Part shown: in pieces, positions 1 through 11,243 of the stretch
How positions within the stretch are numbered: the first letter of the stretch is position 1
Layout: each line of letters starts with the position of its first letter
DNA from: Seiridium cupressi
Lineage: Eukaryota > Ascomycota > Sordariomycetes > Amphisphaeriales > Sporocadaceae
Assembly: GCA_036674765.1 (NCBI GenBank)
Contig: JARVKI010000032.1
Span: 310,001 to 374,000 of the forward strand
Reading direction: 5' to 3'
Length of the DNA stretch: 64,000 bases
The notes under the pieces: generated by a model
Told to the model about the DNA's origin: nothing
The model's input: the letters and a program-made list of their open reading frames with translations, nothing else
Database searches by the model: none
Program-made: the position numbers and the translations under genes

Positions 1-331
1 TCCAGATCCGTAACGTCCTGTAACACTGGCACTCAAGCCCTTGTGCCTTTGCCTGCAAACAGTGACCAGGGTATGTGGTATCCGTGGTGGCCAGACCAAC
101 CTCGTTTGTTGGCAGCCGTAGGGTGACTAAACAACTGGCGATTGGCGGGGTGGTCTTTTTATCAGAAAAGCTCAGCTACCTGGAACTTGTCCTTTGGAGC
201 TTCTTCCTCGGGCGCGTTCTTCAGTCTGGACCACGGACGCATTTTGAACACGCATCTATCGACGTCTATCGGCATCCCATACAAATTCGATCGAGTTACG
301 AGACATCACAGACAAGAAAAGAAGCGCAACC

Positions 332-2449
332 ATGGAGCTATCAGATTCGTGGAAGTCCGAGAAGACGGCGCTGAAAAGCGAGGTGGAAAGGAGCGGTGTG
401 ACGGTCACCTACGTGCAAGGACCGTATGGGTCAGGAAAGAGCACCACCATGTTGCTCGAACTGTCAAGCTAGTTCCCGCAAATCTACGAGGACGGGGAGA
501 TCATGTACGTCTACCCCGGGGGTGAGCCACGCGGGTCTGGTGATTTTGGAGACCTAGCACTGTTTGGACAGTTTTCGGAAGTCACCAAGTTGAGTGACAT
601 ACTGAAGCCAGTTGGGGCTGGAGGAAAGAATCTGGAGCTTTACAGCTACGGTTCCTTCACACAGGCATGGGAGAAGAAACGTGCCAGTAAAGGCAACATG
701 TTCGACAAACCGACCATTGTGTTCTGGGACCTCGAGGTACTGCCAACGTATTTTGGAGAGATTGCCATGGGTGGTCTCGCACACTCCGCCTTTCTTGCCT
801 CCAGTCACTTACCTCAGCGAGCGGCAATCTTCATACTGGCAGGCCACCTCTGCAAGAGAACTCTGGAGGTTTTTCAGCGAAGGCTCGGAGAGCCAACGTA
901 CATCAAATTCGACCAGGAGCGGCCGGAAGTTCAGTGGAGGATACAAGAGGACGAGGAAGGTTCTGCGGGGTGGTGGCCCGGCGATGCACTTGAGGCAGAT
1001 GCAGAGAAGTGCGTAGTGAGAGCTGGGACGCCAGGCCCGTACTCGAACCGGATCGACCAGATGTTGGATAGTCTGGAGATTCAGGGTCGTAGCAATGAGC
1101 TGGTGCATGTGGGATGGCAGAAGGGTTTAGCGGGAATCAAGAAGCTCCAGGATGGTGTTGACCGACCATAGTACTTGACTGTCGCTCATGACGTCCCTTG
1201 GTCAACTCATCTCAAGGGTTTGACGATGCTATACTCACCAAAGCACATGGGCGATCTACTGCTGGATCGGAAGAATGGCCAGCTCCTCGCGAAAGAGAGG
1301 GTGCTCACCCGGAGCGAGCTGGACAGACTACATTCCTGGGCTTCCAAGTCCGAGGCGGCATCTGGGCAGGCGGTAGAGATCGTTGCGCCATACTCAAGGG
1401 AGGACATGGAGAATTTCCCAGACAAACCGGATTCCTTCGGCAGCGCTTGGAATCGTGACATGCTGTTTACGGTCTTGCGGGTCCATCAATTTTGGGATCT
1501 GTGGCACATCGCTGATATTCCCATCAGGAGTCCCGTTGGTGGGAGTGACTGGCTACGTGCAAAGGATGTCCTTACTCTCTCTGGATGCCTTGTGCGCAGA
1601 GACGACAAGTTCTGGATAACCCATAGAGGCAAGATTGTCTGCAACTTGCGGTCGCGTGGATCGTGCCGAAACTGGAATGCAGCAATGCTCCTGGCAATTG
1701 CTGTCGAAACAAGGTCGCAGAAGCCGGACTCTATTATCCCCCGCCTCCTGTTAACAATTTCGGCGCTCTTGGAATGGGATTCCGTCAGCAGTTTCTTCAG
1801 CATTGACCCGAAGTGGGCCTGGCCTGTTGAGAAAGCACGGATCGATATCTGCGATGGTCCCGCTTCTTGGCACTCTTATGCAGGCAGTCTATGGTTCTCG
1901 ATGGGTTTATTCTGCAGGATGTATGACACCAGTTTCGGCGACCATGTAGCTCTCGAGGAGAATAGCATAATTCACTCTAGCGAAGTCAAGAGGGCTCAAG
2001 AAGACTGCTTTGCTTATTTGTTTTGTGCGGGTGTGCCTAAGGCCGGGCTGCCCTCTTGGCGCCAATTGGGCCCTCTGGATAGGGAAGAGGCCAGAGAGGT
2101 AAACATTGCCCTGGCACAAGCCTTTCTTTTCCAGATTCTGTGGTTCGGGCCGCGACCGAGCGATTTGCAAATAGGCAGAGACGAGCACCGGGTACTGGAG
2201 GTTATTGATTGCCACTCGGGTCGCCCCGTACGTGTTCGTGGAGAAGGATTGGTCATAGAGCTATGGAGGGTCTGGAATACCAACCCCTTTGGTTTCTACG
2301 CATTCTATAGCGGGCCTCTTCGATTGGACGAGGATGGTGTGCCAACGAGGACGAGGTCACGTATGTTTCGACCGCGGCTCTGTATTCCATGGCAGAAGCC
2401 CAGAACCAGAGATGGCCAGATATGGTTTGCAGGAGTGATTGGGGTATGA
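332..2449 (+). pseudogene. P-loop NTPase-like protein, ORF interrupted by two TAG codons
   Basis: A single reading frame runs from the ATG at 332 to the stop at 2449 and would be about 705 codons. It is broken by in-frame TAG codons at 470-472 and 1169-1171. Near residues 32-40 there is a Walker A motif (GPYGSGKST), and further on a possible Walker B (IVFWDLE). The middle of the frame could be helicase-like, but I do not recognise the family. The segments after each stop keep normal protein composition, so the frame was probably once continuous. No good intron removes either stop. Both TAG codons could come from CAG by C-to-T change in a CpA context, which would suit repeat-induced point mutation, though this is inference. 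Alternatives are an unusual splice form or a short N-terminal peptide plus a second gene. Confidence 0.55.
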
Positions 2450-3151
2450 AGTAGGTAGTAATGAGAATTTGAGGGGGCTTTTGTACTAATATTCTCTGTG
2501 CCATTATGTTGTGACTATCCGTAATTCTCTTGTTGCGTGACCTTGTAGGCGATAAAACATGATCATGTATCCACTCATCCTGGTAAAGTATTCAGACAGG
2601 TGTCTTGTGATAATGTGAACGATCAACACCTGAATTATGTAGACAGAGGCGACTGCGACAAGACTGAATGAGGGCATCGGCTCCAGGCTTGCAAGTGGAA
2701 ATCGGACCAAAAGGCCTGTTGACAGATAGCCTCGACGTAAACATGGGCACGTTGCGCCTTTGGTGGAAAATCAAAGATTGAAAAGGGACAATTGGAAGAA
2801 ATCACAACTTCCAGAGCCATCATACATAGGTCACATATTCGATATGGGTTTGCCAACGAAGTCGGTCGGACAGCCATGTATGCAGGATTGAAGCAATGCT
2901 AGGCTACCCGAATACTATGATGAGAAAGTCACGATACTGATGCATCAAGAATCTACCAGGGCGAGGGCCACACGCGGTCTCTAGGAAGGTCTACAAGCAA
3001 ACAAATCACGAACAAAACAAGTCACACAAGCAAACGCATAGGAGGTACCAGTTCCAAGCCATTTATTACCAACTCAACTATCTAGAGCCACTTGTCATTC
3101 CTCGTAACGCCCCATAGCAAAATGAAAAATCCCTAACTCCTAGTTCCTAAA
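2450..3151. other. Intergenic, no gene seen
   Basis: AT-richer sequence between the broken P-loop ORF and the 3' end of the RGG-type gene. It presumably holds both 3' ends. I see no conserved reading frame or repeat. Confidence 0.5.
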
Positions 3152-4313
3152 TCAATCAAACATCCGGTCGCCCAAACTGTCTTGATGGCCACCTGTTCCA
3201 TCTTGTGGAAAGCCACCAGCCTGGCCAGACCGTGCTCCCTGTACATTCTGCTGGTCCCCTTGCTGACCAGCCGTAGCACCACCTCCCTGGGTCTGTGAAC
3301 CCTGTGTCAACTGGTTCAACTGCTGCATCATCTGTTGCTGCTGCATCTGCTGCTGCTGCATCTGCTGCTGCTGCATCTGCTGCGTCTGGTCTTGATCGCC
3401 AGCGCCAGCAACGACACCGCCAGGTCCACCGACGTTGCCACGGCCCATCTGGAGTGGCTGGTTCCAACCGGAGTTGTATCCTCCGCGGTAACCACCGCCG
3501 TATCCCCCGTATCCTCCGCCATAACCGCCGTATCCGCCACGGCTACGACCACGACCACGACCACGGCCGCTTTGCCAGTTCCCTTGGCCTCGTCCTCCTC
3601 GGCTCCTCTGCCTCTGCCTTGGCCCATTCCACCTCTCGGCACCAAGTCCATGGGACCGGAACCACAGCAGGAACCACAGCAACCACAGCAACCACAGCAC
3701 CACCACCGCCGCCGGAACCACCAGAGCTTCCCTCACCATTGCCGCTCGCTGCTGCATCAGGGGCAGGAAGAGTCCTGCGCTTTTGCACTGGACGAGCCGT
3801 GCCCTGGTACTGCTGGACTTTGCCCTCCCACTGTCTCTTCCTTGCGGCCCTGTTCTCCAAGGTGTCCGCATAATTCACAGCGCCCGCGAGTTGACGCCGG
3901 AATTGCTCCGAGGAGCGGTTCACCTGCTGGTGGAGATTCCTGTTCAGTGGCTGCCACGAGCTCACAATGGGTACACCCACCCCGTACTGCTCCTGAGCAG
4001 CAGCGCTGATGACACCCGAGTGCTCGTCTGTGTTTTCATGCACAGCGATACCCATCTCACTGGTGGTTGAGATCAGCCGGGTGTTCTCGGGGTTTTGAAC
4101 ATCCACTGGCATGGGGATGCCGTGAGTCCTTAAGAGCGCGAGGTTTGCAGGGCTCACAAATGGAATTGGTGACCCTCCCATCATCGCCTCATCTCCTCCC
4201 TCATGTCTGACGACAATGGCGGCATTGCCGGCGTCATTACCATTAGGCCCCGGCTGTACTGAGCTCACAGGGTCTTCCTTCTCCTTCTCCTTGCAGCGGG
4301 ATGCTAGCAGCAT
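3152..4313 (-). CDS. Gly/Gln-rich RGG-box protein with a frame switch
   Basis: Two minus-strand frames overlap and each reads as natural protein on one side only. The 5' frame (from 4313) gives about 205 plausible residues ending in Gly/Ser repeats near 3690. The 3' frame is convincing from about 3640 to the stop at 3152. It holds Arg-Gly repeats (GRGRGRGRSRGG), GGYGGYGGGY repeats and three MQQQQ-type repeats. Such RGG/GGY and polyQ tracts suggest an RNA-binding or condensate-forming protein; this is inferred from composition, as there is no folded domain I recognise. Joining the frames needs removal of 1 nt (mod 3). A 61-nt GT-AG segment of low quality would fit, but a one-base indel in the repetitive GGTGGT tract is equally likely. 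The start at 4313 is the first ATG; upstream exons cannot be excluded. Confidence 0.5.
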
Positions 4314-6763
4314 GTGCTGCCAGCGCCTCGCTACCCTGCGGAAGCGCCCTCACCTGACTCGGCGGCAATCTCGAATCGTGCGCACTTTGGCGCCTGGGAT
4401 ATGGCTGTGTCGGGGCCATTTTTGCGATTAATCGCGCTTTTTAGTCGTCAAAATGGTGTTCGTTTCAATGTGTTCGCGTCAATTTTCGAAACTGACGATG
4501 ACTTTGGACGAACACGGACAAGGAAGAAAGGGAAGCTCTCGAAGCTCCTCGGGAGATTTCTCTTTTGATCAACGAATCGCGGACCCACTTTAGTCTACTT
4601 CGACCACCCACTCAGCTCAGTTCTGTCAACCGAATTATTGCTCAAGTCCAGCAGAGCAACCACTAGCGTGACCTGGCTTAGCAGCTAGACCTGATACAAT
4701 ATCTAGAGCCTTCAATGTTAAACACCTGAGCTGTGGGCAGGACCTGTAGCTTTGTTCACACGATGACATACTTTTGCTTCTTGTCCAAGCAAGCTGGACT
4801 GGTGATAATGTCAAGTGACCTGTTTTGATCTGCCTACCGCTATATTATGACTTCAAATCTGATGACATTTTCTACTGGTTCAGGACTCGTGTCATTGTCA
4901 TTTTTGAAAACGCCTTCCTATCTAGTTTCATGAACCTTTGCTACTTTCCAGAAGCCTGCAGGAATCGTGAAGTCAGGTCACCCATTTGCAAAGTCGCCAA
5001 CACGACATGTCTTGGAACTACCACTTGCGCGAGTGAATGTACAAAGAGTACTTTATTCTTCCGTTGAATGCTAGAGGTTGAAGCTTGCATCAAGTCTGCC
5101 TATCAAAGTCACTTCGGGAAAGAGTTTGGGTAGACCTTACGGCATGCGTGGAAACGAGTGACCTTGATTTCGTCTTTCAGTGCTGAGAGTCTTTCCCTAC
5201 CGATATGGACCTATCCTATTTCAAGCTCTACTACATTTACTGCAACAAGCTTGTATCGGCTGTAGTTGCACCCATCACATAGCCAAGAAGATACACAACA
5301 TCATACCAGCTTTCATTCTTGGAGATCACTTCTGTTTTTGGGCCCGACTGGCGGACCCTCCAATACCAATCACTTCTTTCCAGTTTTGACTTCCCTTCAA
5401 GATCCGGGATAGATGCTGGATTGTTCTTTGCTAGGCCAATTCAAGATACTGATAACACAAACTTTGCTATTTCGCCGGTATGGCCATCTCACTGTTGGCC
5501 TGCGAGTGATAATTTAGCAGCAAATACTACAACTTTATCAATATGGACTCGAACTAACAGATGACAGTATTTCGGCACTAAGCATGCATGTAGTGATCTC
5601 GACCTATTGTGAAAATACAGCCTTGTAGAACGCGCCAAACATTTCGTACGAATACTGTGCTACTATGAAAACTTGCTGCGTGTATCGGGCGTTTGCGGAT
5701 GACCAAAGCTGCAGGAAACGGACGAGTGTCGATGTCGCTGAGGGACTCGAAGATGCCCGAACCTCCATAGGATGTATTTGACTGGCTTGGTGAGTGTTCA
5801 AGTGAGGTCATCCAAGCGCTGAAAGTGACCTATCGCAGACTCCAATGTACCTAGCAGCCTACAATGTAGAATTGGCCCCCAAATTCAGGGTATCGGCGTG
5901 AAGTGACCACTGAACCGGGTTACTAACGTTGCGTGGGTAGCTGTAGAAGGTGGGTTTCATTGAAGCACAACAACATTTTTGGTACGCCGCGTCGTGCTTC
6001 AGTTCAACAAACCCGTCTTGACAATTGGTAAGCCCAAACTTCGTTCAGGCACGTCTCCAGTCTACGAAATGCTTTGTTAAGATGCCACGGTGATGTCCTT
6101 GGTCTGGTTCAAACAAATGATTTATCCGTCAGTATGCGTAGGTGAGTACACTGCCGATTGAACTCAACTCGAACCGCAAGAACGGCAGAAATTTTACACC
6201 CATTCAAGCTCCCTATGTCCTCAGTTGACGGCGAATACTGACAAGTTCATATAGTCTGCCTCGGACGATCTCGGAGTGACACGATCCTTATGAACTACGG
6301 AGCGCCGATCACTTATCCACATGTCAAGGCGAGTCTCACTATCATTCGGGTGACTGGCAAAGCAGCTAGAGCTTGCTCAGTGACAATCATTCGACACTAC
6401 AAAAGGTCATACCGATGTACCAAGCAATCCGACAGTGGTTACAGACGTGTTGCAGCCATCACTAGAAATACTTCCTAGTTGAGCACAACCATCGCTGAGA
6501 AGGAGGCCGAGGAACGGGGTATCTACGAAGCTCAATGTCCACGATGCAAGGCTGATCACCACAGCCGAACCGTCGCTGCTACATAGTCACATCACATGGT
6601 TTCAAGTTCACATGGAGTACGATTCATAACGAATGATGACAACAATGAGTATTTATATTGATCTACGGATCACAATACTGGGATGGCTATACATGGAACA
6701 GTTCACAGAAGAGTAAAGACATAGGGAAAAGTGCGAACGTTGCATTCCAAATAGAGCTACAAC
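4314..6763. other. Long intergenic region, no supported gene
   Basis: About 2.4 kb with only short unrelated ORFs on both strands and no intron-joined frame that reads like a protein. The first 300 bases are presumably the promoter of the minus-strand RGG-type gene. Confidence 0.5.
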
Positions 6764-8036
6764 TCATTCCAATTCCTCATCACCATGCGGCAGATTCTGA
6801 TCTATCAGTCTCAACTCTCTCGCTTCATCGCGCATACTCTTGACCGACTTGGTCGCCTCGAGTACCTTTTCCATTTCATCATCCTCCATTTTCTGCTTTT
6901 CCTTGGCAATCTCGGCATTATCTCTAAGTAGGCCCAACTCCTTGTCCAATCTGGCCGCGATTTGCTCGAGCCTTTCATTTGCCTCGCTTGATACTTCTTT
7001 TGTTGATAACCTCAAGCAATCAAGGGAGAATGCGTGCTTGCAAACACTCTAACCTTCGCATCAGCCAGCACATCTTCCTCGACATGTCCACTCCAAGTTC
7101 CGGGCTGCTTGACATTAAATCCGTAAGCATCAACCATGGATCGTACAAGGATCGTCCCAAGAATCTCGGTCGGATTGATCTGGTCGTCCGCCCAGCACGT
7201 GAAGAGTGGTACTGCCGCAACCAAGGGCGTAAGTCCCATGTACTTTATTATGGACAGAGTGACTGCCCATATCTTTGGCGTCTTGTCTACCCCATGGCTT
7301 CTTGTGTCGTGGCTCAGCATTCGACCAGCTCTGCTCCCCGAATTCCCCCCCATCAAAGGTGCCTGTCTCCATGGCACAGTCCTATCTCCCTCGTGAATAA
7401 CCTCCCATCTCTGGAACATCTGGATACATGCCCTGATGTTCTTGGACCCGTGAACCCCAAATCTCGGCTTTTTATGATTCTCACCAGCCGTGTAACAGCT
7501 CCGCTCTTGTACTGGTCATCAATCGCCATGGCCTTGTCCAGCAGGGCCCGAGTTCTCGGTTTCTCTTGTGAGTACGGAACGTAGAGATCCGCCAAATCAT
7601 CCTGCTCAAATGCATCTACAGCATCGGCATAATTAGTCATATGAAGAATCAATGCCTGCACCTCCTCCAGAGTGAGGAACTTGCCCCCACGGCCCCGGAT
7701 ATGGATACTTGTCACGTAAGCCCCGGCATCTGTATCCTTGTGCAAACCAACCCAATTGTCCGAGTCCGCATCCCAGAAGTCATACGCTATCCGTTTCAAC
7801 AATACGGATCGTAGTGTACTCCTGTGCAATGTGTGAAACAAGGTTTTCAGCACCCGCTTGTTACACTCGATAGCTCGTAGAACTGAGTCGATCATGACCG
7901 ATTTCTTCCAGAAATGGTCGAAGATCTCCTCGAAGCTCGCATCCTGATCAATCTTGTTCCTCAAGAGGTCTTCCTCCTCCTCCGGCAGGAACGGCTGTTG
8001 CGCCGTTCTCTCGGGTGCCTCGGTGCTAGCCTCCAT
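6764..8036 (-). pseudogene. Hypothetical acidic/coiled-coil protein gene with two frame shifts
   Basis: Minus strand. The ATG at 8036 opens a frame with an acidic start (MEASTEAPERTA) that reads well to about 7460. A second frame continues from about 7450 to 7030 with natural composition, and a third runs from 7015 to the stop at 6764. The last piece is Glu/Lys-rich and probably coiled coil. No intron with acceptable splice sites and the right length joins the three pieces; the two junctions (about 7440-7460 and 7012-7050) look like one-base indels. I do not recognise a family. The cluster of 24-30 bp imperfect repeats begins about 35 bp upstream of the start. Confidence 0.45.
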
Positions 8037-8068
8037 TTTCTGCACTGTCGAATTGGGTTTTTGGGGAA

Positions 8069-8231
8069 GAAATTGTAATAGTATCCGTCCAGCTTTGCTG
8101 TAAATTGTAATAGTGCCCAACTTGAACTTTCGAATTTGCTTTTGGGGGGAATTGTGATCGTGCCCAGTTTGACCTCGAAGAAATTATAATAGTGTCCAGT
8201 CTCGTGGGAAATTATAATGGTGCCCTGCTTA
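8069..8231. repeat. Five imperfect direct repeats, consensus GAAATTRTAATAGTGCCC
   Basis: Copies begin near 8069, 8102, 8149, 8180 and 8208. Each has a core like AAATTRTAATAGTGYCC followed by a variable tail containing CAGYTT or similar. Spacing is irregular (28-47 bp). The copies differ by point changes, so this is an old or constrained array, not a fresh tandem expansion. It lies directly upstream of the minus-strand hypothetical gene starting at 8036. Confidence 0.7.
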
Positions 8232-8966
8232 AATTATCGAAGGAGCGGGCAACGAAAGAAGAAGGAGAGAAATTTCTTCCAAGGGCAGACAAAAGAAATC
8301 GGAGGGTAGTGCACATTGCTTTAACCGCAGGCACGTGCTCCGGACTGGCGAATTCGGGAAGGCACGAATGTTGCAACCAACCTGTTAGATCGCCCAACTA
8401 TATGTAGCCAAAGCCTTATCTATGGCTGTAATAAGCTTGGACTTCATGCTGTGAGTGACAAAAGGCGACGAAAGAAACTCCCAGTTCCATAGCCACGTTC
8501 TAGTATGTGGCCAAAACCAAAGTCGGGGGAGACCAAGTACATGATGATGTATTTGCGAGCCGAATACCAGAAGCATCCTATGACCAGGCTCATGCATTCA
8601 TGCTGTCTGGATAGCTCCCTAGATTGTTGGAATACCAGTGATTTACCAGACGTCAGAATAAAGGCTCAGCCTCCCATTTCGAGCACAGCCTCATTGCAGA
8701 TACCAACGATGTTGTGTAACGACATTGCTATCTGTTCCGGATGAGACTTGCGACAGAGCTCTAATGCAAGGCTCTGGACTATCGCAATCATGGCATCAAT
8801 AAGAAGAATCCAGTGCTTGTAGTTCTGTCCTAATAAGACCCTCAGGTGCTGCACCCAATACTGTGAATCTTTACTTCGTCTGAGTCTACAGGCTTTGTTG
8901 AAAGTAGAGCATAATACCACAGAGGATCAAACGAGCCCATAGTTAAAGTAGTCGATTATATCATTT
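8232..8966. other. No supported gene
   Basis: Short ORFs only. This could hold more decayed 5' sequence of the ABC transporter remnant that becomes recognisable at 8967, but I cannot align it by eye. Confidence 0.4.
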
Positions 8967-10200
8967 ATGAGCAGTCAAATCAGCCAAGACATGTCCATCG
9001 CCGACACTCTCGTTCTTTGCATTCTGGTGTACATGGGCTTCCCTACACCCCAGACATACATGAATCCATGGTTATCCTGGATTCGATGGATTAATCTCAT
9101 CTACTACGCATTCAGAGCTCTTGCTCGGAATGAGGTCAATGGAAGAGACTTCCAATTCAGGAGTCTTATCCCAAGCTAGGGAACGGGTAACTCATTCATA
9201 TGTTCCGTCGTTAGTGCTGCTGCTGGCCAGTCTACCGTGTCGGGAGATGACTTCATCAACCAAAGCAATGATAGCACCTATACATGGGAGAACTACGGCA
9301 TTCTGTTTGTTTTCTTCGTATTCTTCCATATCACCTATTTCACTGCCACAGGATTTAACAAGGGCGATGTTTCGAAGGCTGAAGCACTTGAATTTCGGCC
9401 AGGGCATGGTCCCAAACTCCTCCACGATGTTGACGAGGCAGGCCCTATGAAGACGCATTGACCTCGACGACCTCTGACGTACGATTTGCAAACTTGCCAC
9501 GATATCAAGACACGCTTATGTGGGGATGTCTTTCTTACGATATTCTAGTCAAATATGGCCAGCGGCGGCTATTAACTGATGTCAGCGGATGGGTGAAGCC
9601 CGGTACTCTCACGGCGCTGGAGCTTCTGAAACGGGCGAACAACTCTCCTGGATGCTCTAGCGCAGCGAGTATCCATTGGTGTTCGAGAAAATATTTCAGC
9701 CAGCGGAAGGCCTCTGACCTCCGGGTTTACTTGGAGGTTTGCATACGTGCAACAAAAAGACCTGCACCTAGATATAGCCACGGTGCGGGAACCTCTTCGC
9801 TTTAGCGCGGTAATGTGTCAGCCTCAGTTGTTCTCACAGAAGGGGAACTACGAAAAATGTCAAAGGATTCATTCAGCTACTTGTCATGGAAGATTGCTCA
9901 GAAGCGATGATCGGCCCACCGGGCCATGGCCTTGATGTCGAACTGAGAAAACTAGTGTCCGTAGGCGTTGAGCTTGCAGCGAAGCCTACATTGCTCGTTT
10001 TCCTCGACGAGCCAACGAGCGCTCTTGACTCGAAGAGCTCGTAACCGATTTGCAATCCTCTGCGGAAACTTGCTAATCAAGGCCAAGCGATCCTCGTCAC
10101 CATCCACCAGCCGAATGCCTTAATCTTTGAGACCCTTGATCGCCTGTTGTCGGTAACCCGGGCGGCAAGACCGTGATATTACCCCTAGGGAGTTCAGTTC
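8967..10200 (+). pseudogene. PDR-type (ABC-G) multidrug transporter remnant
   Basis: Fragments in several frames follow the order of a fungal PDR transporter. At 8967-9179 is the end of the first membrane domain (MNPWLSWIRWINLIYYAF, then NGRDFQ). At about 9200-9430 are the extracellular loop and last helix. At about 9495-9610 is the start of the second nucleotide-binding domain ([21 protein letters not shown]). At 9940-10170 are remnants of the C-loop to Walker B and H-loop region ([21 protein letters not shown]). A TAG ends the first piece, and frames shift several times. The Walker A region (about 9618-9650) has Gly-to-Glu and Ala-to-Thr type changes and a lost Lys. The first nucleotide-binding domain and second membrane domain are absent. 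Membrane drug efflux is the family's role; this copy cannot be functional. Confidence 0.85.
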
Positions 10201-10259
10201 ATTATGGCCAGCGGTGACCAGTCGCATGGATAACCTTCCACGCATTGATGTCCGAATGC

Positions 10260-11243
10260 GACTGGCTGCCAGTTTAGAGACCATGCAGCGAATAACGGAG
10301 AAGTAGTATAGTGACTTTACGGTTCAGCCCAACTGCGAGATGAGCAGGCATTGAGGCGGAAATTCCGGGCACTATTTGTGCCGAGGTCTTCTGCCAGCAG
10401 GGCACGCTACCCTGCCGTGCTTATAGTCGTCGGACTACGTTGCCTCTCCAGTAAGTGATTCGGCTATAAAACAATTCCCATGGCACGGCATCGACGGAGC
10501 AAGAGTGCAAATGACACTGAAATGCGTGGGCTCCCAAGTGTAGCTGGGTTGGGGAATTTCCGGGGAAAGATGGTGTGTATCATTTCCCATTTCTTGGAAC
10601 CGAAGCACACCATGCCTGAGTTGAAAGTTCCCCGCACCATTGGAATTTATAGACGCTGGGTTGGAGGGTTACACTTTGTGGGGTAGTCGGCGTTAAATCT
10701 GGGGATCTTACATGTCCTAAAGCAATCCTTGTCTCGCCCGATATGGTCATGGTGTGCGGCGTCCTGATCTCAATGCCTGATCTGACAATGTGATCTGACA
10801 ATGTCATCACGAAACGGATCAGTGCCCGGACGAAGAACCAATGGGATTGAAACAAAGCTAGCGACCCTGACCAGTGGCATCCCAGGCCAAGCATGGAAGA
10901 CCCACAGGACTGAAAACTTCCCTGTTCTCCTACGGAGAGCCCGGCCGGCTAACGAGCGCGGCTCTAGAATGCCCGGAATTCCCGCCATGAGCTGCGACGT
11001 GGACTACATTGTACCCTACCGCACAAACCCCTCCGTGGGCTAACATCTTAAGCTCAAAATAAATGTTGGGGAATCCTGGCTCATTAGAAAACCATCCGGC
11101 TTTCGCATCGTGAATGTTATTCCATTGTTCCTTTTGAGATTCCCTCGTCTTCAGCTATGGAAAACACTCTCCTTCACCCCCAGCATCGCGATACAGTCAA
11201 GTCCAGTCTATCGGTCCAAGCGGTGCCAATATCGCCTGCCACC
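10260..11243. other. Intergenic; upstream region of the GH3 gene
   Basis: No gene seen. It contains the GGGGAATTTCCGGGG motif at 10551-10565 and, near 10775-10805, two closely spaced copies of TGATCTGACAATGT-like sequence. An upstream in-frame ATG for the GH3 gene is at 11157. Confidence 0.5.
10551..10565. promoter_or_regulatory. GGGGAATTTCCGGGG motif upstream of GH3 gene
   Basis: Near-palindromic element about 690 bp upstream of the GH3 start. A close relative occurs upstream of the sugar transporter (14129-14142). It contains CCGGGG, which also fits the fungal CreA consensus SYGGGG. A regulatory role is inferred from the sharing only. Confidence 0.35.
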
